Assembly: GCF_030285665.1 (NCBI RefSeq)
Contig: NZ_CP127295.1
Coordinates: forward strand, 8,680,001 to 8,744,000
Direction of reading: 5' to 3'
Source: Amycolatopsis mongoliensis
Lineage (GTDB): Bacteria > Actinomycetota > Actinomycetes > Mycobacteriales > Pseudonocardiaceae
DNA length: 64,000 nt
Below, in pieces: positions 52,409 through 61,733 of this stretch. The translations under genes and the position numbers were made by a program. Position 1 is the first letter of the stretch. Each line of letters starts with the position of its first letter. The notes under the pieces were generated by a model that saw only the letters and a list, made by a program, of their open reading frames with translations, had not been told where the DNA came from and did not search any database.

Positions 52409-54273
52409 GCCGGCACCTCCCAGGCGCACCGGAAGCCGACCGTCGCGCTCCGCGCGAGGCCCAGTCCGGGCAGGAGGAGCTTCACCGTGTACTCGGGCTC
52501 CTTCAGGCCGCCTTCGACGTACCACTCGGAGCCTTCGGCCGCGTAGTCGCTGCCGCCCTTGAGCATCACGAAGCGCGTCCGGCCGTCGGAGTGCTCGCTC
52601 TCGGTCCAGTTCCACACCGCCGGAGTCCCGCGCCGCAGCTTCTCCCCCGCCAGCTGCCACTCGTCCTCGGTGGGCAGCCGCCCGCCGCGCCAGGCGCAGT
52701 ACGCGCGGGCGTCGTCGAGGTCGACGTAGGTGACCGGCTCGCCGGGGGCTCCCGGGTGCGCGAGGAACCGGTGCTTCAGCTTCGGCTCGTAGCCCGTGGC
52801 GGCCAGGAACTCCGCGAACTGGGCGTTGGTCACCTCGCCGGCGCCGACCGCGACGGCCGTCGCCAGTTCGCCCTCGCGCTGCAGCGTGCGGGCGTCGTGC
52901 AGGCGCGGCGGGAGCGGCTTCCATTCGTCCACATAGGGCGCTCCCTGGTACATGCCGGTCTCGCGGGCGCGGTACCGCACGGTCAGCACGTACGGCCCGG
53001 CCGGGACGACGACGGCGTCTTCGTCCGGCTCACCGGAGGTCCTTTGTGGACTCACCCGGGTCGCGAGCCGGTGCGGGAACCGGGCATCCGGGTCGTGCGG
53101 CAGCGGCGGGAGGTCCGGCCGCCACCCCTGCACCGCGGCCCCGATCCCCCGGGCCGGTACGCCGTCGAAGAGGTCGGTGCCGGGCAGCGGGCCGTGGTAG
53201 TCGGTGTCGCCGCGGTTGACCAGGGTCCACAAGATCTTGCCGTCGAGTTCCCATTTGGACGCGTATACGCCCGCGGCCTCCGCTTCGGGAGCGAGTGCGG
53301 CCAGGGGCGTCCACTCGCCGTCCAGCACCAGGTCGGCCGCGGCACGCTGGAGCGTGACCATCCGGCGCACGGTCGCGGCGTCGCGGGCCGACCAGCCGAC
53401 CCACACGCCGAAGACGACCTCCCACACCATGACGCCGACGCCGTTGAGCCACGCCGACTGCAGCTCCTCGCTGTGGTCGCGGTGCCAGCGGCGGACGTGG
53501 TGCTGCATGTGCCGGCGCTCGTACCAGTGGGCGCGCAGCACGCCGGGGACGGGCGAGTCGGCGAAGAACTGGGCCCACGACGCCGCGTGGTCCTCGATCC
53601 GCTCGACCGGGAGCTTGGACTCGCCTTCGAGGACGATGCCGGGCCGGGCGGCTTCGAGCCGGTCGACGAAGTCCGGCTCCGCCTTCTTGAGCGTGTCGAG
53701 GAAGACGCCGTCGGCTTTCAGGTCGGCGACGAGTGCCGCCAGCTCGGTCAGGTCGTCGTCGCCGCGGCGGGTGCCGACGTCCCAGGGGTTGTAGTCGACG
53801 AAGACGTGCAAGCCGTGGTCGTGCAAGGTTTCGATCAGCTCGGCGAGTCCCGGGACGTCGCGGTAGAAGTCCCACTGGTTGCGGTCGTCGAGGCCGATCA
53901 CGGGGTAGGCGTGCCAGAGGACGACGGCGTCGAGGCCGCCGAAGCGGTCGCGCGCGTCGGCGAGGAAGCGCTCGGGGGTGAACCGGTGCTCGGCGAAGGA
54001 GTAGAGCAGCTCGTCCCAGAGCCACACCTGGGCGACCGTGTGGCAGGTCGCCGCCCAGGCCGAGCCCGGCCGCTCGTAGGCGGCACCGGTGTGGGCGTGC
54101 CGGCTTCGAGCGTCCTCGCGCCATTGGTGGAGTTTCGCGCGCCACGCGGGCCGGTCGGCCGGGTCTTCCGGTGCGGCGAAGATCTTCGCGTCGTCCAATT
54201 CGGACAGCGGGCCGCGTACCTCGGTGGGCCGGTCGATCGGCCGCGGGACGAGCGGGTCGAACTGGTAGGTCAT
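52405..54273 (-). CDS. TIM-barrel glycosidase-like / SUMF1-like fusion protein
   Basis: The 622-residue protein has an N-terminal amylase-like TIM barrel (about 60-400: LDAVVLWHAYPVIGLDDRNQ, LHVFVDYNPWDVGT, GVFLDTLKKAEP and IVLEGESKLP as Asp and Glu candidates) and a linking beta domain. The C-terminal SUMF1/formylglycine-generating-enzyme fold is at about 450-620 (EVTNAQFAEFLAATGYEP, YCAWRGGRLPTEDEWQLAGE, ATVGFRCAWE). The two catalytic cysteines expected in the SYLCHxSYC-like loop are absent (KGGSDYAAEGSEWYVEGG). It is probably not an oxidase; ligand binding or a glycosidase function is likelier. Overlaps with both neighbours. Confidence 0.75.
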   Translation of the reverse strand: MTYQFDPLVPRPIDRPTEVRGPLSELDDAKIFAAPEDPADRPAWRAKLHQWREDARSRHAHTGAAYERPGSAWAATCHTVAQVWLWDELLYSFAEHRFTPERFLADARDRFGGLDAVVLWHAYPVIGLDDRNQWDFYRDVPGLAELIETLHDHGLHVFVDYNPWDVGTRRGDDDLTELAALVADLKADGVFLDTLKKAEPDFVDRLEAARPGIVLEGESKLPVERIEDHAASWAQFFADSPVPGVLRAHWYERRHMQHHVRRWHRDHSEELQSAWLNGVGVMVWEVVFGVWVGWSARDAATVRRMVTLQRAAADLVLDGEWTPLAALAPEAEAAGVYASKWELDGKILWTLVNRGDTDYHGPLPGTDLFDGVPARGIGAAVQGWRPDLPPLPHDPDARFPHRLATRVSPQRTSGEPDEDAVVVPAGPYVLTVRYRARETGMYQGAPYVDEWKPLPPRLHDARTLQREGELATAVAVGAGEVTNAQFAEFLAATGYEPKLKHRFLAHPGAPGEPVTYVDLDDARAYCAWRGGRLPTEDEWQLAGEKLRRGTPAVWNWTESEHSDGRTRFVMLKGGSDYAAEGSEWYVEGGLKEPEYTVKLLLPGLGLARSATVGFRCAWEVPA

Positions 54274-55142
54274 GATGTCTTTCCTGCGACCTCGTCTGCG
54301 GTGGGGACGGCGGCTTGGGCGCCGGGCCGGGTGACGGCGAGCGCGCCGGCCGCAGCCGCTCGTTTCGCGGCCTCGGGGAGGTCTTCGCCCCGGGCCAGCG
54401 CCGCCGCGAGCACGCCGCAGAAGGTGTCGCCGGCTCCGGTGGTGTCGACGACGTCGACGGGAATGCCGGGGATCCGCACGGGTTCGTGGTCCCTTCGGAG
54501 GACAACGCAGCCTTCGCCGCCGAGGGTGACCACGACGGCGGGCACGCGCCCGAGCAGCTTCTCCGGCTCGCCCGCGAGGTCGGCGGCCTCGTGCTCGTTG
54601 ACGACGAGCAGGTCGAGGGCGTCCCAGAGCGAATCCGGCAGGTCCCGCGACGGCGCCGCGTTGAGGATCATGAGGGCATCGGGTTTCCGGGCCGCCGCGG
54701 CGGCCGCCACGACGTCGAGCGGGATTTCCAGCTGGGCCAGCACGACGTCGGCTTCGGCGATCCGCTCGGCCTGGGCGGCGCCGATCTTCGCGTGCTCGTT
54801 CGCGCCGGGGGCGACCACGATGGCGTTCTCCCCGTCCGGGGCGACGGTGATGAAGGCGGTCCCGGTGGGCGCGTCGGCCCGGTCGATCAGATCGGTGCGG
54901 ACCCCGGCGCCGCCGAGGGAGACGAGGATCAGGTCGGCGGCTTCGTCTTCGCCGAGAGCGCCGACGAAGGTGGTGTCGGCGCCGCCGGCCCACGCGGCGG
55001 CGACGGCCTGGTTCGCGCCTTTGCCCCCGGGACTGCGCCGGAGCCGCCCGCCGAGCACCGTTTCGCCGGCCTTGGGCGGCCTGGGCACGTCGACGGCGAG
55101 ATCGACGTTGGCCGACCCGACGACGACCACCCGCCCGGTCAC
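54270..55142 (-). CDS. rbsK: Ribokinase (PfkB family)
   Basis: The 290-residue protein has the ribokinase start VVVGSANVDLAVDVPRPPKA, the substrate loop GGKGANQAVAAAWAGG, and the PfkB signature near the end, VDTTGAGDTFCGVLAAAL, with the catalytic aspartate. It phosphorylates D-ribose at O5 with ATP, feeding it to the pentose phosphate pathway. The GTG overlaps the ADP-ribosylglycohydrolase stop (GTGA). A ribokinase after two ribosyl-hydrolase homologues supports release of free ribose in the cluster. Confidence 0.93.
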   Translation of the reverse strand: MTGRVVVVGSANVDLAVDVPRPPKAGETVLGGRLRRSPGGKGANQAVAAAWAGGADTTFVGALGEDEAADLILVSLGGAGVRTDLIDRADAPTGTAFITVAPDGENAIVVAPGANEHAKIGAAQAERIAEADVVLAQLEIPLDVVAAAAAARKPDALMILNAAPSRDLPDSLWDALDLLVVNEHEAADLAGEPEKLLGRVPAVVVTLGGEGCVVLRRDHEPVRIPGIPVDVVDTTGAGDTFCGVLAAALARGEDLPEAAKRAAAAGALAVTRPGAQAAVPTADEVAGKTS

Positions 55143-56431
55143 GGCGTCACCCCCGCCAGCGCCGCCGTTCGAGCCGCGAGGTCCACGATCCGCCGCTCCC
55201 CGCCGGGCAGCGACGTCGCGATCCGCCCGTCAAGGGGCTTGCTCCAGTACTCGTCCACCCCGCTCAGCGCGCCCACCACTCCCCCGACCGTCGCGGCCGC
55301 GGAATCCGTGTCCCAGCCGGCCGTCACCGCGATCGCCACGCTCGGCCCGAACTCTCCGCCCCCTGCGGCGAGGGCGTAGGCGATCACCGCCGCGTTGTTC
55401 AGGACGTGCACCCAGTGCAGGTGCCCGTAGGCCGCGTGCAGGCGGTCGAGTCCACTTCGGACATCTCCCTCCGATGCCGCCGACCGGCCGAGGCGGACCG
55501 CCGAAGCCAGCTCGCTCGAAGGCGGGATCACGGCCGAAGCCGCGTCGAGGACCTCCTCCACCGTGTCGCACACCATCGCCGCCGAGGCGAGCCCCGCCGC
55601 CCACATCGCCCCGTACACGCCGTTGCGCGTGTGGCTGAGCCGCGCGTCCGTCCACGCCAGCCGCGCCGCCGCCCGCACGTCGCCCGGCGACACCCAGCCG
55701 AACACGTCCGCGCGGATCAGCGCGCCGATCCACTCCCGGAACGGGTTCCGGTAGGTCGCGGTGTCCGGCCGCGCGTCCAGGAGATTCCGGTACGCCGCGC
55801 GCTCCGCGGTGAACACCCGCCCGGCGGGCAGGTTGTCCAGCCACAGCTGCGCGACGTCCTCGGTGGTGAACTCCCGGCCGTGCGCCTCCAGCAGCGTCAG
55901 CGCGAGCATCGGGTAGTTGAGGTCGTCGTCCTCGGGCATCCCGTCGATGTTCTCTTCCAGCGACGTCGGCGCCGAACGACGGTTCCACGGCCACCGCGCG
56001 GCGACGTCGCCGGGCAGCCCCGCCGCGGTGAACCACCCCGCGAGAGGCCAGCGGCCGGTCGCCCGCAGGATCTCCTCGATGCCCTCCCGCGGGATCTTCT
56101 CCACGGGCTTGCCGAGCAGGCACCCGGCGGCCCGGCCGGTCCACGCGTCCAGCTCACGCCCCCGGGACCCACGCGGCAGCGAAGGCGCGGGCGGCAGATC
56201 GAGCGAGTCCCAGGCCGGTTCGGCGACCGGCGCGTCGAGCTCGTCCAGCAGCTCCCGGGCCAGCGGCCGCAGCGACGGCATCGCCGGACCCGCGCCGCTC
56301 ACGACGGGCGTGGGGTCGCCGCCCGCCGCGATCCACCGCTCCCGCACCGCGGCGACGTCCTTGCCCTCCGCGGCGGACTGCACCAGCTCGTGCGGGAGCA
56401 GGTCCTCGGGCCGGGCCCAGGTCAGTCTCAC
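55139..56431 (-). CDS. ADP-ribosylglycohydrolase-fold protein (first of two)
   Basis: The 430-residue protein has an N-terminal helical extension (about 1-100) and an ADP-ribosylglycohydrolase domain. That domain has GRAAGCLLGKPVEKIPREGI, the metal motif in EDDDLNYPMLAL (about 185) and the second metal motif GWDTDSAAATVGGVVGAL. Enzymes of this fold cleave the bond between ribose and an attached group using two Mg2+. Substrate unknown; the neighbours suggest a riboside or ADP-ribose derivative. The GTG overlaps the stop of the second homologue. Confidence 0.87.
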   Translation of the reverse strand: MRLTWARPEDLLPHELVQSAAEGKDVAAVRERWIAAGGDPTPVVSGAGPAMPSLRPLARELLDELDAPVAEPAWDSLDLPPAPSLPRGSRGRELDAWTGRAAGCLLGKPVEKIPREGIEEILRATGRWPLAGWFTAAGLPGDVAARWPWNRRSAPTSLEENIDGMPEDDDLNYPMLALTLLEAHGREFTTEDVAQLWLDNLPAGRVFTAERAAYRNLLDARPDTATYRNPFREWIGALIRADVFGWVSPGDVRAAARLAWTDARLSHTRNGVYGAMWAAGLASAAMVCDTVEEVLDAASAVIPPSSELASAVRLGRSAASEGDVRSGLDRLHAAYGHLHWVHVLNNAAVIAYALAAGGGEFGPSVAIAVTAGWDTDSAAATVGGVVGALSGVDEYWSKPLDGRIATSLPGGERRIVDLAARTAALAGVTP

Positions 56432-57582
56432 GCCGTCTCCTCGAGGAACGCGGCCCGGGCCGCGGCCCGCTCCCGGTCGGCCTTCAGGATGTCCGCGGCC
56501 GCCGAGGCCAGCAGGTGCCCGGTCTCGCGCAGGTCCATCCGGCTGGCGTCGCCGATCTCGTCGACCCACTCGGGCGGCACGACCGCCGTCCCGCCGAGGC
56601 CCGCGCAGATCGCCGCCGCCATCACGGCGATCGAGTCGGCGTCGCGGCCGTAGTTCACGGCGGCGAGCACCGCGCCGCGGAAGTCGCCCCGGTGCGCGAG
56701 CACGAACGCCAGCGCCGCCGGCAGCTCCTCGATGGACTTCGTCCGCGACGGGCGCCGCGCGTCCATCGACATCTCCCGGTAGTGCGGCCCCACCGAGTCG
56801 AACGGCGCGACCGTCTCCCGGACGAGCGCGGCGAGTTCACGCTCTTCGTCGTCGGTGGCCGGGGGGACGGTCCGGCCACCGAACTCTTCGACGACGGCCC
56901 GCAGTGCCGCCGCGGTCCCGTCGTGCGCGACGTCGAGGGCCGCCGCGACGACGTCGTCGAGCGACGCGCCCGGGGCGACGGCGGCCGCCACCATCGCGGC
57001 CAGCACCCCCGCCGCCTCGCGGCCGTAGCTCGACTGGTGCGCGCCGGTGAGGTCGATCGCCTCGGCGTACGCCGCCCGCGGGTCGCCCGCGTTGACGACG
57101 CCCACCGGGGCGACGTACATCGCCGCGCCGCAGTTGACCACGTTGCCCACGCCGGCTTCGCGCGGGTCGACGTGTCCGTAGTGGAGTCTCGCGACGATCC
57201 ACTTCTCCGCCAGGAAGACCCGCTGCAGCAGCAACGCGGTCGACTCCAGCTCCGGCACCCAGCGCGGCTCGCCGATCATGAGCGGCACCAAGTCCTCGGC
57301 CATCGCGTACGCGTCGAGGTGCGCGCGGCGTTTCGCGTACACCTCGACGAGCGCCCGCGTCATGAGCGTGTCGTCGGTGATGTGCCCGTCGCCCTTGTGG
57401 TACGGCGCGATCGGGCGGGCGGTCCGCCAGTCCGGGTACCACGGCCCGACGACGCCGGTCACCCGGCCGCCGTGCCGCTGCTCGATCTGTTCGGGGGTCC
57501 ACCCTTCGGTCGCGCCGCCGAGGGCGTCCCCGACGGCCGCGCCGGTGATCACCGCGACGGCCCGGTCTTCCAGCCAGGTCAA
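56428..57582 (-). CDS. ADP-ribosylglycohydrolase-fold protein (second of two)
   Basis: The 384-residue protein carries GAAVGDALGGATEGWTPEQI (residues 14-33), the DDT metal site in GHITDDTLMTRALVEVYAKR and the second site NYGRDADSIAVMAAAICAGL. All the expected Mg2+ ligands are present. It starts with a TTG at 57582 whose ribosome site CAGGAG is eight bases upstream; no better ATG or GTG is near. It sits 13 bp after the binding-protein gene and overlaps the first homologue. The pair may act in sequence or as a heteromer. Confidence 0.88.
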   Translation of the reverse strand: MTWLEDRAVAVITGAAVGDALGGATEGWTPEQIEQRHGGRVTGVVGPWYPDWRTARPIAPYHKGDGHITDDTLMTRALVEVYAKRRAHLDAYAMAEDLVPLMIGEPRWVPELESTALLLQRVFLAEKWIVARLHYGHVDPREAGVGNVVNCGAAMYVAPVGVVNAGDPRAAYAEAIDLTGAHQSSYGREAAGVLAAMVAAAVAPGASLDDVVAAALDVAHDGTAAALRAVVEEFGGRTVPPATDDEERELAALVRETVAPFDSVGPHYREMSMDARRPSRTKSIEELPAALAFVLAHRGDFRGAVLAAVNYGRDADSIAVMAAAICAGLGGTAVVPPEWVDEIGDASRMDLRETGHLLASAAADILKADRERAAARAAFLEETA

Positions 57583-57595
57583 GAATCCGCTCCTG

Positions 57596-58876
57596 TCACT
57601 TGCTGACGCTCTTCCAGCCGTCCTCGAGCTGCTTCGCGAGGCCGGCGGCGTCGATCTTCTGTCCGAGGAACTGCTGGTACGCCGGGGTCGCGACGGTGTC
57701 CTTCCACTGTGCGTACTTGCCGGCGAACAGGTAGGGCGCCGAGGTCAGGTACTCCCCCGAGGCGAGGATTTCCTTCCAGCCGTTCTTCGCACCGAGCTTG
57801 GTGGTGAGCGCCTGCCGCGCGGACGTCGTCGGCGGGATCAGCGCGTCGGCCTCGTTGATCGCGGCGAGGTTTTCGGTGCCGGTGAAGAAGTCGACGAACT
57901 CCGCCGCTTCCTTGACGTGACCCGAGTCCTTGTTGACCGACAGCGTCTGCGGGTTCGCGGCCTGCGCCGGCCCGGCCGAGCCGGCCAGCGGCGGGAGCAC
58001 GACCCAGTCGAAGCCCTTCGGCGCGTCCTTCGCGATGTTGGCCGCCTGGTAGGAGCCCTGGACGGTCATCGCGATCTGGCCGGCGTAGAACGGCGCGAGC
58101 GCCTTGGTGCCCGACTGCGTCAGCGTGACCGGCAGGATCGAGTGGTCCTGGTGCGCCATCGCGTCGACGAGCTGCGGCAGCGCCTGCTCGCCCTGGCCGA
58201 CGCTCAGCTTCGCGGTGGTGCCGGTGCCGTCGAAGTACTTGCCGCCGAAGCCGGGGGCCAGCGCGACGAACGCCGCCGTCGGGCTCGACAGGCCCCAGCC
58301 GAGGCCGAACTTGCCGTCCTTCGTGGTCGCCTTCGCGATGTCGCGCAGCTGGTCCCACGTCATCGTGGCGCCGGTCGGGATCGTGACGCCCGCCTGCTGC
58401 AGCTGGGTCTTGTTCGCGAAGACCACATAGGACTGCAGCTCGGTGGGCGCGGCGATCACCTTGCCGTCGACCGTCACCGAGTCCAGGACGCCCTTCGGGA
58501 TGTCCGCGCGCTTCTGCTCGGGCAGGTACTGCGTCAGGTCGGCGAGGTAGCCGTCGGTCGCGAACGGCGCGATGCCGGCCGCTTCGTAGTGCACGATGTC
58601 CGGTGCCGTACCCGCGTTGAACTGGGTGATCAGCTTGTCGTAGACGCCGTCCCAGCCCGCCTGCACGATCTTGACCTGCACGTCCGGGTGGGCCTTGTTC
58701 CAGTCGCCGACGATCTTCTGCGTGGCGGCGATGGCGGCGGGCTGGTCGGACAGGGACTGGAAGGTGAGGGTGACCGGCCCGTCCCCGCCGGCTCCGCTGC
58801 CGCCGCCCCCGCACGCGGTGAGCAGCAGGCCGGCGACCGTCAGGAAGGTGGCGGCAATCATGCGTCGTGTCTTCAT
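57596..58876 (-). CDS. ABC sugar transporter substrate-binding lipoprotein
   Basis: The 426-residue protein has a lipoprotein signal with LLLTACGGGG (Cys about 22) and the extracellular solute-binding family 1 pattern: VTLTFQSLSDQPAAIAATQK, WNKAHPDVQVKIVQAGWDGV, GTAPDIVHYEAAGIAPFA, AFYAGQIAMTVQGSYQ-like (APFYAGQIAMTVQGSYQAAN) and TENLAAINEADALIPP. It captures a sugar or glycoside outside the membrane for the two permeases upstream. The ATP-binding subunit is not in the window; such systems often share a common MsiK-type ATPase. Confidence 0.92.
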   Translation of the reverse strand: MKTRRMIAATFLTVAGLLLTACGGGGSGAGGDGPVTLTFQSLSDQPAAIAATQKIVGDWNKAHPDVQVKIVQAGWDGVYDKLITQFNAGTAPDIVHYEAAGIAPFATDGYLADLTQYLPEQKRADIPKGVLDSVTVDGKVIAAPTELQSYVVFANKTQLQQAGVTIPTGATMTWDQLRDIAKATTKDGKFGLGWGLSSPTAAFVALAPGFGGKYFDGTGTTAKLSVGQGEQALPQLVDAMAHQDHSILPVTLTQSGTKALAPFYAGQIAMTVQGSYQAANIAKDAPKGFDWVVLPPLAGSAGPAQAANPQTLSVNKDSGHVKEAAEFVDFFTGTENLAAINEADALIPPTTSARQALTTKLGAKNGWKEILASGEYLTSAPYLFAGKYAQWKDTVATPAYQQFLGQKIDAAGLAKQLEDGWKSVSK

Positions 58877-58932
58877 CGACCGACCTTTCGAACTTTTCTT
58901 TTGAGGGGCTGAGTTTTGAGGGGTAGGGAGAG

Positions 58933-59760
58933 TCATCCCTTCACCGCCCCGGCCATCAGGCCGCTGGTGAGCTTCCTCCGCAGGATGCTGAAGAAGACGA
59001 TGCTGGGGATGGCCGCGAGCACGGCGCCCGCGGCGAGCGGGCCGAGGGCGACCTTGCCCTCGCCGCCGACGAACATGTTGAGCGTGATGGGCAGGGTGTA
59101 GTTCTCCGGCGACTGCAGGAGGACCAGGGCGAAGAAGAACTCGTTCCACGACGAGACGAAGCTGAACATCGCCGTCGCGACGACGCCGGGAGCGAGCAGC
59201 GGGAAGACGATCGTGCGCAGCACGGTCAGCCGGCTCGCGCCGTCCATCGCCCCGGCCTCCTCCAGTTCCACCGGGATCGCGGCGACGTAGCCCTGCAGCA
59301 TCCAGAGCGCGAACGGCAGCATGTACGTCGTGTGCACCAGCGTCAGGCCGGCGAGGTTGTCGGCCAAGCCGAGCGTCCGCAGGATGAGGTACAGCGGCAG
59401 GATGATGAGCACGACCGGGAACACCTGGCTCACCAGGATCCAGCCGACGCCGGCGGCCCGCACCTTGCCCTTGAGGCGGGCGAGCACGTAGGACGCGGGC
59501 ACGGCGATGACGACCGACAGCGCGGTCGAAGCGAGCGCGACGATCAGGCTGTTGGCGGCCGACCGGACCAGGCCCTGCTTCTCCAGGGCCTCGGTGTAGT
59601 TGTCCCAGTGCCATTCGCCCGGCAGCAGGCTGACCGTCAGCGAGTTGAGCTCGCCGGACGACTTGACCGACGCGGAAATCAGCCACAGCAACGGGAAGCC
59701 GAGGAACAGGATGTACAGCGCGAGGGCCGCGTACTGGGCCGGGCGCACGAGGACGCGCAT
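58933..59760 (-). CDS. ABC sugar transporter permease (MalG/AraQ-like)
   Basis: The 275-residue protein has six membrane helices and the permease EAA loop EEAGAMDGASRLTVLRTIVF followed by PLLAPG. Typical landmarks are the opening YILFLGFPLLWLISASVK, the mid segment VYM-type TTYMLPFALWMLQGYVAAIP and the end FVSSWNEFFFALVLL. It forms the membrane channel with the permease encoded just upstream, two bases away. A 56-bp gap separates it from the binding-protein gene. Confidence 0.92.
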   Translation of the reverse strand: MRVLVRPAQYAALALYILFLGFPLLWLISASVKSSGELNSLTVSLLPGEWHWDNYTEALEKQGLVRSAANSLIVALASTALSVVIAVPASYVLARLKGKVRAAGVGWILVSQVFPVVLIILPLYLILRTLGLADNLAGLTLVHTTYMLPFALWMLQGYVAAIPVELEEAGAMDGASRLTVLRTIVFPLLAPGVVATAMFSFVSSWNEFFFALVLLQSPENYTLPITLNMFVGGEGKVALGPLAAGAVLAAIPSIVFFSILRRKLTSGLMAGAVKG

Positions 59761-59762
59761 GG

Positions 59763-60710
59763 TCACCGCCCCTTCACGGCACGGTCGTCGCGGAACTGCG
59801 ACCGCAGGTAGACGGCGAGGATCAGCACGACCACGACGACGAGCACGAGCCCCATCGCGGCGGCATAGCCGATCTCGCGGTTCTTGAAGGCTTCGAGGTA
59901 GATGAACAGCACCGGCACCATCGTCTTGCCACCCGGGCCACCCGCGGTGAGCACGTAGACCAGCGAGAACGAGTTGAAGTTCCAGATGAAGTTCAGCGAC
60001 GTGATCGAGGTGACGATCGGGCGCAGGCTCGGCCACGTCACCGCGGTGAACCGCCGCCACGCGCCCGCGCCGTCGACCGACGCGGCTTCGTGCAGCTCGG
60101 CCGGGATCTGCTGCAGGCCGGCCAGGAGCGTCACCGTCGTCTGCGGCATCCCGACCCAGACGCCGACGACGATCACCGCGGGCAGCGCCGTCGAGAAGTC
60201 GCCGAGCCAGTTGACGTCGCTGGGCAGCCCGACGCTGCCGAGGAAGGCGTTGAGCGGGCCGCCGTTGGCCGAGTAGATCATCTGCCACATGATCGCCACG
60301 ACGACCGGCGGCATCGCCCACGGCACGAGCGCGAGCACCCGCGTCAGGCCCTGCAACCGCAGCCCCGAGTTGAGCAGCAGCGCCAGGCCCATCGCGGCGG
60401 CCAGCTGCAGCAGCGTGACGCCGACGGTCCAGATCATGCCGATCCGCAGCGAATCCCAGAACAGGTCGTTGCCGACGAGCTTCGTGAAGTTGTCGACGCC
60501 GGCGAAGCCGTAGTCCGGGTGGCGCACCAGGCGCGCGTCGGTGAAGGCCAGGAAGATCCCGACGACCAGCGGCGCGACGCTCAGCACGAGGATCGGGATC
60601 AGCGACGGCAGCACCAGCGCGATCGCCTCGCGGCGCCGGGTGCGGGCCAGCGCGGGCTTGCGCCGGGCCTTCCCGGTGGTGGGCGACGGGCGGATCAGCG
60701 TCGCGGTCAT
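59763..60710 (-). CDS. ABC sugar transporter permease (MalF/UgpA-like)
   Basis: The 315-residue protein has six membrane helices plus an N-terminal basic tail. The EAA loop is ELHEAASVDGAGAWRRFTAV followed by TWPSLRPI. The first helix LVLPSLIPILVLSVAPLVVG is typical of MalF-like permeases. It pairs with the MalG-like permease. ATG overlaps the LacI stop (ATGA), so regulator and transporter are translationally coupled. Confidence 0.92.
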   Translation of the reverse strand: MTATLIRPSPTTGKARRKPALARTRRREAIALVLPSLIPILVLSVAPLVVGIFLAFTDARLVRHPDYGFAGVDNFTKLVGNDLFWDSLRIGMIWTVGVTLLQLAAAMGLALLLNSGLRLQGLTRVLALVPWAMPPVVVAIMWQMIYSANGGPLNAFLGSVGLPSDVNWLGDFSTALPAVIVVGVWVGMPQTTVTLLAGLQQIPAELHEAASVDGAGAWRRFTAVTWPSLRPIVTSITSLNFIWNFNSFSLVYVLTAGGPGGKTMVPVLFIYLEAFKNREIGYAAAMGLVLVVVVVLILAVYLRSQFRDDRAVKGR

Positions 60711-61711
60711 CGCGCACCCCCGGTCGACTCGCGCACCATCAGCTCCGGGCCGACGATGATCTGCTGCGCCGCGTGGTCCGGGTCGTCGGTGAGCTGGAGC
60801 ATGATCCGGGCCGCCGCGCGCCCGCGCTCGGTCGAGCCGAGGGAGACGCTGGTCAGGCTCGGCTGGAAGACCCGGCCGATCTCGGTGTCGTCCATGCCGG
60901 TGACGGCGACGTCTTCGGGCACCGAAAGCCCGAGTTCCCGCACGGCCCGGATGGCGCCGATGGCGAGCAGGTCGTTGGCGGCGACGAGCGCGTCGAGACG
61001 ACCGCGGGCGAGCAGCCGGCGGGCGGCCTCGAGCCCGGCGGTGACGGTGAAGTCGCCGGCGACCTCCTGGTCGGCCCGGTCGAAGGCGGTTTCTTCGGTG
61101 GCGGCGTCGAACCCGCGCTGCCGGGACGCCCCGGGGGTCGTGTCGAGCGGGCCGTTGAGGAACCCGACCCGGCGGCGGCCGAGGGTGTGCAGGTGGCGGA
61201 CCGCCGCGCCGATCCCGCCCGCCGAGTCGGTGGAGACCGAGCTGATGCCCCGGTCGTCCAGCGCCCGCCCGATCACCACGACCGGGACGGGGGCCTGCTG
61301 GATCTCGTGGATCAGCCGGTCGTCGGTGCGCAGCGGGCTGACGATCATGCCGTCGACGAACCCGCTGTTGAGGCTGCGCACGAGCTCGGTGGTCGAGGTC
61401 GCGGTGTCCCCGGTGCTCATCACGACGACCCGGTAGCCGTGCGGGGCGAGGACCTCGTGGATGGCCCGCATCATCTCGACGTAGACGGGGTTGCCGATGT
61501 CGGCGACGGCGAAGGCGACCTGGAAGGTCTTCTTCAGCCGCAGCGACCGCCCGATGGCATCCGCGCTGTAACCGAGCTCGGCTGCGGCGGTGCGGACCCG
61601 CTCGACCATCGCCGGGCTCGCACCGGTGCCGTGCAGCGCCCGGGAGGTCGAGGCCAGGGACACCCCGGCGCGCTCGGCGACCTGGAGCAGCGTGGCCCGT
61701 GTTGACGTCAT
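60707..61711 (-). CDS. LacI-family regulator of the ribosyl-compound cluster
   Basis: The 334-residue protein has the LacI helix-turn-helix at the start (TLLQVAERAGVSLASTSRAL), the hinge LGYSADAIGRSLRLKK (minor-groove binding) and a periplasmic-binding-like ligand domain. In that domain DGMIVSPLRTDDRLI, DSAGGIGAAVRHLHTLGRRR and VTGMDDTEIGRVFQPSLTSV are visible. It is the first gene of the cluster. Two operators with the LacI-type centre AACGTT lie 22-70 bp upstream, so it probably represses itself and the nine genes after it until its sugar ligand appears. Confidence 0.93.
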   Translation of the reverse strand: MTSTRATLLQVAERAGVSLASTSRALHGTGASPAMVERVRTAAAELGYSADAIGRSLRLKKTFQVAFAVADIGNPVYVEMMRAIHEVLAPHGYRVVVMSTGDTATSTTELVRSLNSGFVDGMIVSPLRTDDRLIHEIQQAPVPVVVIGRALDDRGISSVSTDSAGGIGAAVRHLHTLGRRRVGFLNGPLDTTPGASRQRGFDAATEETAFDRADQEVAGDFTVTAGLEAARRLLARGRLDALVAANDLLAIGAIRAVRELGLSVPEDVAVTGMDDTEIGRVFQPSLTSVSLGSTERGRAAARIMLQLTDDPDHAAQQIIVGPELMVRESTGGAR

Positions 61712-61733
61712 CGGCTACCTCGTTGTGCGTTCT

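Noticed and set aside
52405..54273. Formylglycine-generating enzyme (sulfatase activator)
   Set aside because: The catalytic cysteine pair is absent and no sulfatase gene is nearby.
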